A stretch of 64,000 nucleotides of DNA from Nocardia sp. BSTN01 (GCF_015354405.1 NZ_JADKYP010000014.1:1-64000), one strand, 5' to 3'; positions 18,978 to 27,203 are shown, numbered from the stretch's first letter. Numbers and translations are program-made. Notes: generated by a model from the sequence alone, not told the origin.

Positions 18978-20729
18978 CTACCCGGTGATGGATTGGGCGA
19001 GCTTCACCGCCACCAAGATCACAGCGATGAGCAGGTAGCCGCGAAGGGCGAGCATCCCAGCCGTGCGGAGCGGCGAAAAGGCCGGGCGTGGAAGGGTTTC
19101 CAACGCGGGAGTGCGCCACGTGTCGCGATCCTGTTCGCGGATTTTCCTGCGTTCGCAGCGGCTGAGCGCGGTGGCGTCGAGCTCCTCGATCTGGTCGGGA
19201 TCGAGTCCACCCAGTTCGGTGGCGGTGCGTTCGATCGATCGGCGGGCGCTGCGATGCCGCGACAGCCCAAGGCCGATGCCGCTGATCCCGCCGGCCGATA
19301 CTCCTGCGGCGAAACCGATTTCGAGTGTGCGGGTCGACAGGTGCGGGAAGAATGTCGCGGCGGTCAGCGCGAGTGACAGCAGCACCAGCGACCAGACGAT
19401 GATGCCGGCGACGATGTTTTGCCGGGTGGTGTTGACCCACGGCCCGAGCACCGCCTTGTCGTTGCACAGCAGCACGAGAAACACGGTGGCCGAGGGCAGC
19501 AGCACACCCGCGAGTGCTTGCACACCCTGGGTCAGTAGTCCGAGGACGTGGTCGGGGCTGAACGACACGGCGGCCGCGGCCGCCAGCAGCGCGGCATATC
19601 CCAGGTAGAAGGCGGGTGCTTCGCTGATCTTCCAGTGCAGCGAATGCCGTCGGCCCAGGGTGTCGCCGAGCGCGTAGGTGGTGGCCAACCCGACCGCGTT
19701 GGCGCCGATCAGTGATGCGTCGAGCAGCAGGATCGCGAACATTGCCCCCACGGTGGTCCCTGCGTGCTGTTTCAGCCCTTCGGCGACCGCGCCTGCGTCG
19801 CTGAACGTTCCGACGGCGTCGGTGCCGGCCAGTCCGAAGGCGGTGGCGGCCATGATCGCGACCGCGCCGAGCACGACTACGACGATGCCGACCCACAGAT
19901 CGATGCGCTCGTAGCGGATCCAGCGCGGGGTGATGCGTTTGTCGACGATGTTGGACTGCTGGAAGAACAGCTGCCACGGCGCGACAGTGGTGCCGACGAT
20001 CGCGACGATGATCAGCAGTAACGTCGAGTTCAGCCCGCCCGGAAACGACGGGACGAAGCCCTTCGCCGTCGCAGACAGGCTCGGGTGCGCGAGAAAGGCC
20101 AGCGGGAACATCACGATGTCGACCGCGATGAGCGCGAACAGCAATCGCTCCCAGCGACGGAACGAGCCTGCGGCCACCACCGTGAACAACAGCACCGCGG
20201 CCACAGGCACCGAAATCCCTTTCGGCAGCCCGAAGTAGCTCAACGCCAATGCGACACCGATGAATTCGGTGACGATGGTGAGTGCGTTGACGACGAACAG
20301 ATCGCCGACGCTGAACGCGCCCCAGAACTTGCCGAACCGGTCGAAGATCAGCCGCGCGTGTCCGACACCGGCGACAGCGCCCAGGCGCACCACCATTTCC
20401 TGGTTGACGTAGAGCACCGGAATCAGCAGCACCAGCGTCCACACCAGCGCCATGCCGTAGTTCTGTCCGGCTTGGGCGTAGGTCGCGACCCCGCCGGCGT
20501 CGTTGTCGCCGACCATCACGATCAGGCCCGGACCGATGACCGCGAGCAGCATCCGCAGACGCTGCCCGCGGCTACGCCCCTCGACCGTGTCGTGTCGGCC
20601 GATGGTGCCGAGCGCGCCGACGATATCGCCGACGTGCGCGGAATCCATCACCGCCGTCGACTGCGTGGTGTGCTCGTTCGGCGTCGCGGTGTCGGTGCGG
20701 CGGTCGTCCCCGCCTGAGTAGAAGGCCAT
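18978..20729 (-). CDS. Nramp-family divalent metal transporter with atypical metal-site motifs
   Basis: A ~583-residue membrane protein with about 11 hydrophobic segments, starting at ATG 20729 (GGGAAGGA seven bases upstream). The TM1 unwound region, normally DPGN, reads GDNDAGGVATYAQAGQNYG. In TM6 the usual MPH motif is replaced in VGTTVAPWQLFFQQS, so the metal-coordinating Met is absent. Such substitutions occur in Nramp relatives proposed to carry Mg2+ rather than transition metals. A ~100-residue hydrophilic tail with a charged linker precedes the last TM helix. It probably forms an operon with the 58-aa gene 50 bases upstream. The ion specificity is inference; Mn2+ remains possible. Confidence 0.85.
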   Translation of the reverse strand: MAFYSGGDDRRTDTATPNEHTTQSTAVMDSAHVGDIVGALGTIGRHDTVEGRSRGQRLRMLLAVIGPGLIVMVGDNDAGGVATYAQAGQNYGMALVWTLVLLIPVLYVNQEMVVRLGAVAGVGHARLIFDRFGKFWGAFSVGDLFVVNALTIVTEFIGVALALSYFGLPKGISVPVAAVLLFTVVAAGSFRRWERLLFALIAVDIVMFPLAFLAHPSLSATAKGFVPSFPGGLNSTLLLIIVAIVGTTVAPWQLFFQQSNIVDKRITPRWIRYERIDLWVGIVVVVLGAVAIMAATAFGLAGTDAVGTFSDAGAVAEGLKQHAGTTVGAMFAILLLDASLIGANAVGLATTYALGDTLGRRHSLHWKISEAPAFYLGYAALLAAAAAVSFSPDHVLGLLTQGVQALAGVLLPSATVFLVLLCNDKAVLGPWVNTTRQNIVAGIIVWSLVLLSLALTAATFFPHLSTRTLEIGFAAGVSAGGISGIGLGLSRHRSARRSIERTATELGGLDPDQIEELDATALSRCERRKIREQDRDTWRTPALETLPRPAFSPLRTAGMLALRGYLLIAVILVAVKLAQSITG

Positions 20730-20779
20730 CGCCGGTCCTTCCCTTTCTGAAATCTTCTGCAGTACAGGGTTTTCCGGTT

Positions 20780-20956
20780 TCAGCGGTGGTAGGTGTGGCC
20801 GCCGAGAGAGGCGGTGACGACCGCGTGTGGAATGTGTGCCGACCGCAGGTTGTGGCGCTCCGCGGGCGTGAGGTGGTAGCGGGCACGTATACGTCGAGCC
20901 GATGCGCTCAACACGTCGCCCAGGCGGTCGGGACGCGGGAAGGTGGGGAAGGACAT
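20780..20956 (-). CDS. 58-residue conserved-looking small protein upstream of the Nramp-like gene
   Basis: An ATG at 20956 with GAGGAG about eight bases upstream encodes MSFPTFPRPDRLGDVLSA, then a basic helix ARRIRARYHLTPAERHNLRS, ending GGHTYHR. It has no membrane segment. The stop is 50 bases before the transporter's ATG, so the two are probably co-transcribed. The clean RBS, orientation and amino-acid composition support a real gene. The role is unknown; a regulator or partner of the transporter is a guess. Confidence 0.6.
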   Translation of the reverse strand: MSFPTFPRPDRLGDVLSASARRIRARYHLTPAERHNLRSAHIPHAVVTASLGGHTYHR

Positions 20957-21083
20957 GATCGTGCTCCTCGCGGAATCGCAGCCGCCGCATCATGTTTCAC
21001 GAAATACGGGCACGCGAGAGCGGCCGGACGCTGCTTCGGCGACAAGGGCCGCCGAAAGCGTCGGATGCGGTGTCTCGCCGTGA

Positions 21084-21167
21084 TCAGGCCGTGAAGTGGC
21101 CGCAGCAAGCTGAGTGGGAAACGGAATGTCGAACCGGACTCGGATACGGACTATCGCCGGAATTCAT
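21084..21167 (-). CDS. 27-residue mini-ORF, possible leader peptide
   Basis: A near-perfect ribosome binding site AAGGAGGTG precedes an ATG at 21167. The peptide reads MNSGDSPYPSPVRHSVSHSA, then CCGHFTA and a stop at 21084, about 125 bases before the 58-aa gene of the Nramp operon. Such a strong site on a tiny frame upstream of a transporter suggests a translated leader. Whether it attenuates is not visible; I found no clear antiterminator pair. Confidence 0.35.
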   Translation of the reverse strand: MNSGDSPYPSPVRHSVSHSACCGHFTA

Positions 21168-21702
21168 CTCGTCCCTCACCTCCTTGCCGCCGGGACGCAC
21201 GCGCACGTCATACATTGTCGAAACAACAGCTGGGAGACATCGCCGCGAAAGCGGCCGATGGGCACCCCTCTCGTCAGAGCTTCGGCACTGTACGACGTAT
21301 CCCCTTGCGGGAGAAGCCACTTCGGATCATCCCTTAATCCGGAAAGATCTGTCCTAATCCTGGGCGTCTCTCGACGTCGTCGGATCAGTGGCCTGTGTTC
21401 GTACAGGAGCCTCGCCTAGCGAGGTGCTGACCGAGCAATTCTGCACCGCGGGCGAAACTCTGTCAACCGAGGTGATCCGAGACACAGCGAAGTGTGAAAG
21501 GTGTTGCAGCAGTGGCTGTTCGCGTCTGCGTGTTGTCGGCCGCGGTCGGCGGGGACGGCTACGGTCGGTGAAAAGTGATCGAAATCCGTGCACGCAGCCC
21601 GCGCCATGCTTCGCGCAGCGTCCACCTGATGACCTTGCCGACCGGCGACGTCCACGTCGTGGGAGAGGGGTCGGCTGCGGGAAGTATCGATCGAGCATGC
21701 GG
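21168..21702. other. Intergenic region upstream of the Nramp operon
   Basis: About 530 bases with no credible gene on either strand. The promoter of the leader/58-aa/Nramp unit should lie in its left part. I looked for M-box and yybP-ykoY-type metal riboswitch signatures and did not find them. Confidence 0.35.
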
Positions 21703-21730
21703 GCCCTCGGAAACGTCGGTTTCCGAGGGC
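21703..21730. terminator. Hairpin terminator after a membrane-protein remnant
   Basis: A perfect 12-bp inverted repeat GCCCTCGGAAAC (21703-21714), loop GTCG, GTTTCCGAGGGC (21719-21730). It lies 22 bases past the stop of the minus-strand remnant and would end its transcript. Confidence 0.7.
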
Positions 21731-21752
21731 TCGCGACGCGGTCTGTCAACGG

Positions 21753-21935
21753 TCAGTTCTGGGGTTTGTTGATCGTGTTGAAGAACTGGATGGCGCTGGC
21801 GACTGCCACCGGCCCGCCGAGGATCACGGTGCCCGCCGAGGCACCGAGAGCGGCGCCGGCGGCGGCGCCCGCCAGGCAACCGCCGGGGGCTCCGGCGAAG
21901 AAGATCGGCGGCATCAATGCGGTGCCGACGACCGC
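21753..21935 (-). pseudogene. C-terminal remnant of a Gly/Ala-rich Nocardia-type membrane or secreted protein
   Basis: The minus strand reads TALMPPIFFAGAPGGCLAG, AAAGAALGASAGTVILGG and AIQFFNTINKPQN before the stop at 21753. This is a typical glycine/alanine-rich hydrophobic C-terminus of a family of small Nocardia membrane or exported proteins. Upstream, at about 21,935, the frame runs into the PHB-depolymerase-like sequence of the opposite strand, so the N-terminus has been lost. The terminator just downstream is preserved. Confidence 0.55.
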
Positions 21936-21939
21936 GCCG

Positions 21940-22399
21940 GCCCGATCGGCACATCCCGATCATCGCTTTCCACGGCAATGCGGACCAGATCGTTTCCTAC
22001 AACGGGGGTGTGGGGCCGGTCGGCCAGAACCTTCCCGCTTCGGACGGCTCCCCCCGCACCGCGGGACAGCAAATGGGTGATCCCGGTGCCGCGGGCGAAA
22101 TCATCAGTACGCAAAGTGTGCCGGATCAGGCCGCGGCATGGGCGGCACGCAACGGATGCGGCTCGACTCCTGCTGTCGAACGGGTGGCAGCCGACGTGAC
22201 CCGGACGGTCTACCCGTGTGCGGCCGGCGGTTCGACCGAGTTGTACACGGTCGAGGGGGGTGGTCACAACTGGCCGGGCGGGGACGCCTCGACCGTGCAG
22301 GAGCTGATCGTCGGACATCAGACGCGTTCGATCAGTGCCACCCAGATCATCTGGGACTTCTTCCGGTCACATCCACTCGAGGGCCCGATCGCATCCTGA
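21940..22399 (+). pseudogene. PHB-depolymerase-like (LpqC-type) esterase, C-terminal remnant
   Basis: The plus frame carries IPIIAFHGNADQIVSYNGG, WAARNGCGSTP, DVTRTVYPCAAGGSTELYTV, GGGHNWPGG and QTRSISATQIIWDFFRSHPL to the stop at 22399. These are the acid (Asp in HGNAD) and His (GGGHNWPG) of secreted polyhydroxybutyrate-depolymerase/feruloyl-esterase-like hydrolases of the LpqC type. The signal peptide and nucleophile GxSxG half are absent. The sequence begins abruptly at a junction with a divergently oriented membrane-protein remnant. The first possible start (21917) gives unrelated Arg-rich residues, so the gene is inactive. Confidence 0.75.
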
Positions 22400-22407
22400 C
22401 CGCACAC

Positions 22408-22432
22408 GACCCGCAGCCATCGGCTGCGGGTC
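22408..22432. terminator. Hairpin terminator of the esterase remnant
   Basis: An 11-bp inverted repeat GACCCGCAGCC (22408-22418), loop ATC, GGCTGCGGGTC (22422-22432), nine bases after the stop. Confidence 0.75.
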
Positions 22433-22751
22433 ACCGCGCGGGCGGGTAATGTTTCAGTTCGGTGATATCCCGGCCGACGCCTTGCCGCCCGATCAAACGG
22501 CCCTTGCGGTACAGAAAGCGCTTCATCCCGAATTCGTGTCGTACGCACGCCCACTCCGTGGCTCCCGGCGTGGATTTCCATTTCGCGGACCTCGCCGTCC
22601 GGCCGCAGGACGCGTCTCGAAGAACGGCTCGCGCACCCGGTTTGCTCGGAACCGCGGGGTGACCACTGTCCGTGCCGGCTGGCGGTGTCTCGATCGGTCT
22701 GTGCTCGCGACGGCGGACAAGCCCAGATGTGCCGGCACGTATCCGAATTCG
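22433..22751. other. Intergenic, no gene recognised
   Basis: About 320 bases between the esterase remnant's terminator and the end of a minus-strand secreted-protein gene. Open frames here are unconvincing and no repeat is evident. Confidence 0.35.
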
Positions 22752-23117
22752 TCACTGCCCGGGGATGCGGCAACGATCGGTCGTGACGTCCAACTGGCCG
22801 TTGATGATGTTCTGGTGGACAAACACCGTGCCGTTGCAGATGTAGGCGAGGTCGTTATCCCTGGGCTGGATGAGAGTCGCTTCCTCGACCTTCCCGCTGG
22901 TGGGCGTGCCCGGGCCGGCCTGGCAGTTCTGCCCCTTGATGGCCTTGGTTCCGTCTAGTTCCGTCACACCGAACCCTTGCTCGGCGATGTCGCAGGTGTA
23001 GACCGGCAGCGGACCGAGCGGCTCGGCTGAGGCCGTCGGCGCCCACACTGTCACCGCGGCCGCGGCGGCGAGGAAAGCAGTGGGCAGAAGGCGCCGGGTG
23101 CAACGAGCATCACGCAT
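22752..23117 (-). CDS. Small secreted protein, unknown function
   Basis: A 121-residue protein from ATG 23117 with AGGAGG seven bases upstream. Residues 1-33 are a Sec signal peptide (RRLLPTAFLAAAAAVTVWAP, cleavage near TASAEP). The mature ~88 residues contain four Cys (VYTCDIAE, GQNCQAG, AYICNGT, DRCRIPGQ), suggesting two disulfides. The domain ends in QLDVTTDRCRIPGQ. The type is common among Nocardia exported proteins but has no assigned role. Confidence 0.8.
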   Translation of the reverse strand: MRDARCTRRLLPTAFLAAAAAVTVWAPTASAEPLGPLPVYTCDIAEQGFGVTELDGTKAIKGQNCQAGPGTPTSGKVEEATLIQPRDNDLAYICNGTVFVHQNIINGQLDVTTDRCRIPGQ

Positions 23118-23471
23118 TTTCGACCTCCTGGGGTGTCGTACCGATCCGGTCGTGCCGCCACGAGGCCGGCTTCTCCCCGCGACAGCGCAAGAAACGTGCT
23201 GGACAAGCTGATCGACAGGCCACCCGCGCTTACGCGCGGCGCCGGGCAGACAACCCGACGCGACCACGGTAGGCGCACCGCCCGCACCGGCCGACACGTC
23301 CGCTCACCCCGGCGTGTCCGACTCCCGAACCTGTGCACCTGCAGAGTCGGACATGGTGTGGCTCGAGGCCGAACGGGCCGCTTCGGCATGGGACCGGGGC
23401 GACTGCTGGTGGCTCTTGCGTTGGCAGGATTAGGTACCGGAACGCGGTAGTGGTCGCGAGGGGGATTCTCC
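23118..23471. other. Intergenic, no gene recognised
   Basis: About 350 bases between the secreted-protein start and the end of the three-domain reductase gene. Frames on both strands are Arg/Pro-rich and motif-free. The promoter of the secreted protein should be near 23,130-23,200. Confidence 0.35.
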
Positions 23472-25322
23472 TCACTCACCGATTTGGATCGCGTGGTCAT
23501 TGCCCGTGCCACCGCCGAAGTCTGCCGCTTCGTTTCGGCTGGCCCGCGTCGAATTCGACGACCGTGTGGCCGGTGCTGGCGTCAGTCGGACGACGGGGAT
23601 GGTCCGCCCAGTTGCCGCGGCGATTCGGCGGAATTTGGCGTAGGGCGCGAACACGGCAGTTCCGAGATGCCACAACCGCTCTCGCTCGGCGTCGTCGCGA
23701 ACGACCGCGGCGCGCATCGGCATTCCGGCGAATTTCACGTCGGGGTTCTGCCGCAGGTTGTAGTACCAAGCGGGGTTGGTCGGTTGCCCGCCGTTGAGGG
23801 CGATGACGATCACGTCGTGGTCGTCGTGGAAGTACAAGACGGGATTTCGCCGTGGTGCGCCGGTTTTGGCGCCTCGGGTTTCCAGAACAGCGGTCGGCAA
23901 CATCAAGGGCAGCCCGAAACGTTCTCCGGTCACGGCCATCACGTAGCGATCGAGTTTCCAGAACAGATTCGGCATGAGCTGCCGGACCGGTTCCGAACCG
24001 ATGAACCCGGCGTAGGTACGGTAGACCCAGCCGCGGCGCCGATAGGGAGATCGGACCGTGGGCCGTGCATTTTCTGATGTCACCGCAGTGGCACCGATGG
24101 CGGCGTACAAGCCGGTCAGGGCAACCAGCGCTATACCCCCGCGCAGCGGCACGTCGCGCCGCAGGAGATGGGTAAGGCCGGTGAGTGTGTCGGCTACGTC
24201 GACCCCCAGTGCGAGTCGCTTCCAGCGATCGCGTTCTTGTTGCTGAGCGGTGAGATATCCCAGTCCCATGGCCAGGGCCCGAGCACCGTAGATCCTCGTC
24301 ATGTAGGTCAGTTCCGGTGAACCGGTGACACCGGTCAGCTCGGCGAATCGGCGTGGTGCTGCCAGGGACATGACCGCCAGCCCGATCCGCCCGATCGCCA
24401 GCAGGGTCGGTGCATCGGTCATCGTGGCCTCAGACGCGTGACCGGCGATCACGTCGTCGAGGATCTGGTCCAGACGGCGGGGTGTGAGGTCGGCGAGGCC
24501 TGTTGCCCGCTGTGGGTCGACGACGTAGTCGTATTCGTTACTGCTGAGCAGGTATCGGCAGAACGCGTAGTTCTGACCCGTCGCCGCCGCGACGAGCGCG
24601 GCGTCGAGCTGGGGGGTGGCCAGCGGGGTCGGCGCAATCATCGGGCGGCGGCCGAGCCGGGCCGCGATCGCGCGAAGCAGTTGTTCGTGGGTGGGTTCCG
24701 CGCTCGCGGGGACGTCGAGAATCCGGCCGGCCAGGTCCTCACGCGTGCCCGCCGCGATGATCGCCTCGGTGACGGTATCAGGGTCGGTGACCGAGACTCG
24801 GTTCGACCGCCAAGGCCCCAGTGGGATGATCGGGAACCGTTGCGCCACGCGGAGATACGGCAGTATCGCCCGTGAGCCGTCACCAACGACCATGCCTGCC
24901 CGCAGCGTTGTCATGCCCGGGATCCCGTCACGCAGGATCTGCTCCACCTGAAGCCGATTGCGTTGATACCGCGGCGGGGCGATGCCCTCGGGCGGGGCCA
25001 GCATGGTGAAGAACACCCCGCGTGCCAGTCCGGCTCGGCGGGCCGCGTCGACGAACCGGTGCGCGGCGATGATGTCGCGCTGATCGGTGCGGTTGTCGGT
25101 CGCGTCCAAGGCGTGCACGAAATAGAACGCGACGTCGACTTCGTCCAGGGCTTCGTCGAGACCGGTTCCGGCGACGACATCACCGGTCACGACCTCGTGC
25201 AGCTCCGGTATCGCCCTGTTCGGGTCGCGGGCCAAGCCCCGCACGAAATGGCCCTCGGCCAGGAGTCGGCGGGTCACGTTTCGGCCGTTGTATCCGCTGG
25301 CCCCGACGATGAGCGCCTTCAT
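23472..25322 (-). CDS. Three-domain fusion: NAD(P)-binding epimerase-like, helical/membrane linker, deazaflavin (DDN-type) reductase
   Basis: A ~616-residue protein from ATG 25322. Residues 1-~290 are an NAD(P)-binding atypical short-chain dehydrogenase domain (GASGYNGRNVTRRLL dinucleotide loop, like NmrA/SDR_a5). Residues ~310-425 are mostly hydrophobic helices (AIGRIGLAVMSLAAP, GIALVALTGLYAAIG), like the DUF4267-type segment. Residues ~440-590 match the F420-dependent nitroreductase DDN fold (VLETRGAKTG-x-PRRNPVLYF and NPAWYYNLRQNPDV). The last ~25 residues are atypical. Its ATG overlaps the stop of the SnoaL-like gene (ATGA), so translation is coupled. It probably performs an F420- or flavin-linked reduction together with NAD(P) chemistry; the substrate is unknown. 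Confidence 0.8.
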   Translation of the reverse strand: MKALIVGASGYNGRNVTRRLLAEGHFVRGLARDPNRAIPELHEVVTGDVVAGTGLDEALDEVDVAFYFVHALDATDNRTDQRDIIAAHRFVDAARRAGLARGVFFTMLAPPEGIAPPRYQRNRLQVEQILRDGIPGMTTLRAGMVVGDGSRAILPYLRVAQRFPIIPLGPWRSNRVSVTDPDTVTEAIIAAGTREDLAGRILDVPASAEPTHEQLLRAIAARLGRRPMIAPTPLATPQLDAALVAAATGQNYAFCRYLLSSNEYDYVVDPQRATGLADLTPRRLDQILDDVIAGHASEATMTDAPTLLAIGRIGLAVMSLAAPRRFAELTGVTGSPELTYMTRIYGARALAMGLGYLTAQQQERDRWKRLALGVDVADTLTGLTHLLRRDVPLRGGIALVALTGLYAAIGATAVTSENARPTVRSPYRRRGWVYRTYAGFIGSEPVRQLMPNLFWKLDRYVMAVTGERFGLPLMLPTAVLETRGAKTGAPRRNPVLYFHDDHDVIVIALNGGQPTNPAWYYNLRQNPDVKFAGMPMRAAVVRDDAERERLWHLGTAVFAPYAKFRRIAAATGRTIPVVRLTPAPATRSSNSTRASRNEAADFGGGTGNDHAIQIGE

Positions 25323-25894
25323 TTGCGAATACCCTTCGCACACAGTCGCTTCCGCGAATCAGTCACCGGGATTCGATCGCCGGTAGCCGAATCAGCGTGC
25401 GGTCCGGGGTGTCGGTATTGCAGACGGAGCGCGGTGACGGCGATGCGGGGAGCGGTGATCAGTACACGGAACTGGGCCCACCGTGATGTGCGGGGCCGCG
25501 CATCCAAATGCACTGACATCCAGTGGTGGACCACCAGGCCGCCGCGGAAGGTCCAGATCTCGGCGCCGGTCACGCAACCTCGGACGCCGAAGGTGCCGTC
25601 GAGCGTGAGCACCACACAATCGTCGGTGGCGCATTGCGGATATTTGCGCACCCGGAACCGATGTCGGCGCCAGAGCTCGGCCATCAGCGTCGCCGCGGGC
25701 CGAATCGCATCGATCCCCTCGTGGCGTTCGCGTGCGCCGTCGACGATCCAGTCGGCCACCGCGTCCGGGTGATACAGCCCCAGCCACCCCTCGGTCGATG
25801 CGAGGTTGGTCAATCGCTGCGCTCGCGCGGCGAACGCGGCCCCATCGACGACTGCGCCGTCGGTCGTCGCGTCATCGCAGGCTGATACAGACAT
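25319..25894 (-). CDS. SnoaL/NTF2-like protein
   Basis: A 191-residue protein from ATG 25894 (GAGAGGGGAC upstream). It has a cone-shaped NTF2-type pattern: a helical N-terminal third (AARAQRLTNLASTEGWLGLY), HPDAVADWIVDGARERHEG, and strands CVVLTLDGTFGVRG and EIWTFRGGLVVHHWMSVHL. Such domains serve as isomerases, cyclases or hydrolases for small hydrophobic molecules, or as ligand-binding subunits. It is translationally coupled to the three-domain reductase downstream (ATGA overlap) and divergent from an HxlR-SCP2 regulator. The substrate is unknown. Confidence 0.7.
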   Translation of the reverse strand: MSVSACDDATTDGAVVDGAAFAARAQRLTNLASTEGWLGLYHPDAVADWIVDGARERHEGIDAIRPAATLMAELWRRHRFRVRKYPQCATDDCVVLTLDGTFGVRGCVTGAEIWTFRGGLVVHHWMSVHLDARPRTSRWAQFRVLITAPRIAVTALRLQYRHPGPHADSATGDRIPVTDSRKRLCAKGIRK

Positions 25895-25968
25895 ACAGAG
25901 TCCCCTCTCGATGATGGGTGCGCGCTGCGATATGGCTGAAGCCGCCGCGCCCCAGGCGATTCGGAGGT

Positions 25969-26007
25969 GGTAACCGCTCCGGTAGGACCACCTGCGATCA
26001 CGGTAAC
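25969..26007. promoter_or_regulatory. Paired GGTAAC elements in divergent promoter region
   Basis: GGTAACC at 25969-25975 and GGTAAC at 26002-26007 lie between the SnoaL-like gene and the HxlR-SCP2 regulator. An unusually AT-rich stretch with a likely -10 follows (26008-26045). GGTAACC is the complement of the GGTTACC seen by the other HxlR gene at 12958. Operator function is inferred. Confidence 0.4.
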
Positions 26008-26070
26008 ATAAGAAATAGAAGTAGAGATAAATTTTAGAACTACGCTTCGCTTTGATATTCCGCTGATAGG

Positions 26071-26784
26071 GTGGCGAACGTGGCGCGACGTACATATGAG
26101 CAGTTCTGCGGCCTGGCGCATGCGCTGGACGTGGTCGGTGAGCGGTGGACCTTGCTGATCGTGCGGGAGCTGATGTCTGGCCCGAAGCGATACTCCGACC
26201 TCGCCGCGGCACTCGACGGCATCGGCACCAGCCTGCTCGCCACGCGGGTCCGCCAGCTCGAAACCGACGGCATCGCGCGGCGCACGCTAAGTGCCCCGCC
26301 GGGCGCCTCGGTGGTCTACGAGCTCACCGCGACCGGGCGCGAATTGGCCCGCGCGGTGATCCCATTGGCGTTGTGGGGCGCCCGGCACTATATGAGCGAT
26401 GAATCAGCCTCCGGCGAGAGCTACCGCCCCGAGTGGGCGCTGGTCTTCCTCGCCGACGACCTCGACCCCGCAACCCTGGCAGGGGTGACCGCCAACTATG
26501 ACTTCCATATCGACGAGAACACCGTCCGCCTCCACATCGCCGACGGACACGCCACCGTGACCGCCCCCGACGCGACGCCCGCGAACGCCGAACTGACCTC
26601 CGACGCAGTCACTCTCGCTGCCATCGCAGGCGGCCGCACCACCATCAGCGATGCCGTCACCAACCGGCGACTCCGAGCAGAAGGCAACCCCGAAGCACTG
26701 CAGACACTGCTGTTGATCCTCGACACGCAGCTGACGAGCCACCTGACCCGGATCGGCGGCCCAGCACACCAACCCGAGCAATAG
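26071..26784 (+). CDS. HxlR regulator fused to SCP2-like sterol/lipid-binding domain
   Basis: A ~237-residue protein. Residues 1-105 are an HxlR winged helix: QFCGLAHALDVVGERWTLLI, RYSDLAAALDGIGTSLLATR, LETDGIARR. Residues ~130-225 form an SCP2-like domain (YDFHIDENTVRLHIADGHA, LTSDAVTLAAIAGGR), as in many actinobacterial HxlR proteins. It is probably a repressor that senses a hydrophobic ligand. It is divergent from the SnoaL/three-domain reductase operon with a ~175-bp gap containing GGTAAC elements. GTG at 26071 or at 26080 could be the start. Confidence 0.85.
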   Translation: MANVARRTYEQFCGLAHALDVVGERWTLLIVRELMSGPKRYSDLAAALDGIGTSLLATRVRQLETDGIARRTLSAPPGASVVYELTATGRELARAVIPLALWGARHYMSDESASGESYRPEWALVFLADDLDPATLAGVTANYDFHIDENTVRLHIADGHATVTAPDATPANAELTSDAVTLAAIAGGRTTISDAVTNRRLRAEGNPEALQTLLLILDTQLTSHLTRIGGPAHQPEQ

Positions 26785-26889
26785 GGAGCCACCGACGCCT
26801 ACAGGCGACGTTCACCGAACGCGGGCACCTGACCGACACTCCCCGCTGGGCCGACAACAAACGATCTCGATGCCCGAAGCACTCTTGTT

Positions 26890-27099
26890 GTTGAGCAGGT
26901 CAGGTCCGCGGTGGGCGGCGGGGACACCGACTTCCGCTACGACGTCGGCGCGATGGCGACCCACGCCCAGCGTGATCTGGTGAAACGGCATGTGTCCGAG
27001 GCGGTTTCGGCCGGAGCCACCGTGCTCGCAGGCGGAAAGCCCACCGGCACGGGCACGTTTTTCGAACCGACGGTGCTGGTCGAGTCGACCACTCGATGA
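26890..27099 (+). pseudogene. Aldehyde dehydrogenase fragment
   Basis: The frame reads VEQVRSAVGGGDTDFRYDVG, then AMATHAQRDLVKRHVSEAVS, AGATVLAGGKP and GTFFEPTVLVESTTR before a stop at 27099. This is a central stretch of an NAD-dependent aldehyde dehydrogenase, from the region after the catalytic Cys up to the FEPTVL motif. Neither the cofactor-binding start nor the catalytic Cys/Glu segments are present. No ribosome binding site or plausible start precedes it, so it is a deletion scar. Confidence 0.7.
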
Positions 27100-27203
27100 G
27101 CTGCGCAGCGGAGAGTATTGCGATGTCGGACTCGGTTCTGCATCAGCGGCGGGGTCCGGGCCGGTCCTTGCGCGCCCGCTCGGTTGCAGGAATGTAGTGG
27201 GTC

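Noticed and set aside
20957-21300. Possible metal riboswitch (M-box or yybP-ykoY) upstream of the Nramp operon
   Set aside because: The conserved core sequences and pairing of those riboswitches could not be found by eye. A covariance-model search would settle it.
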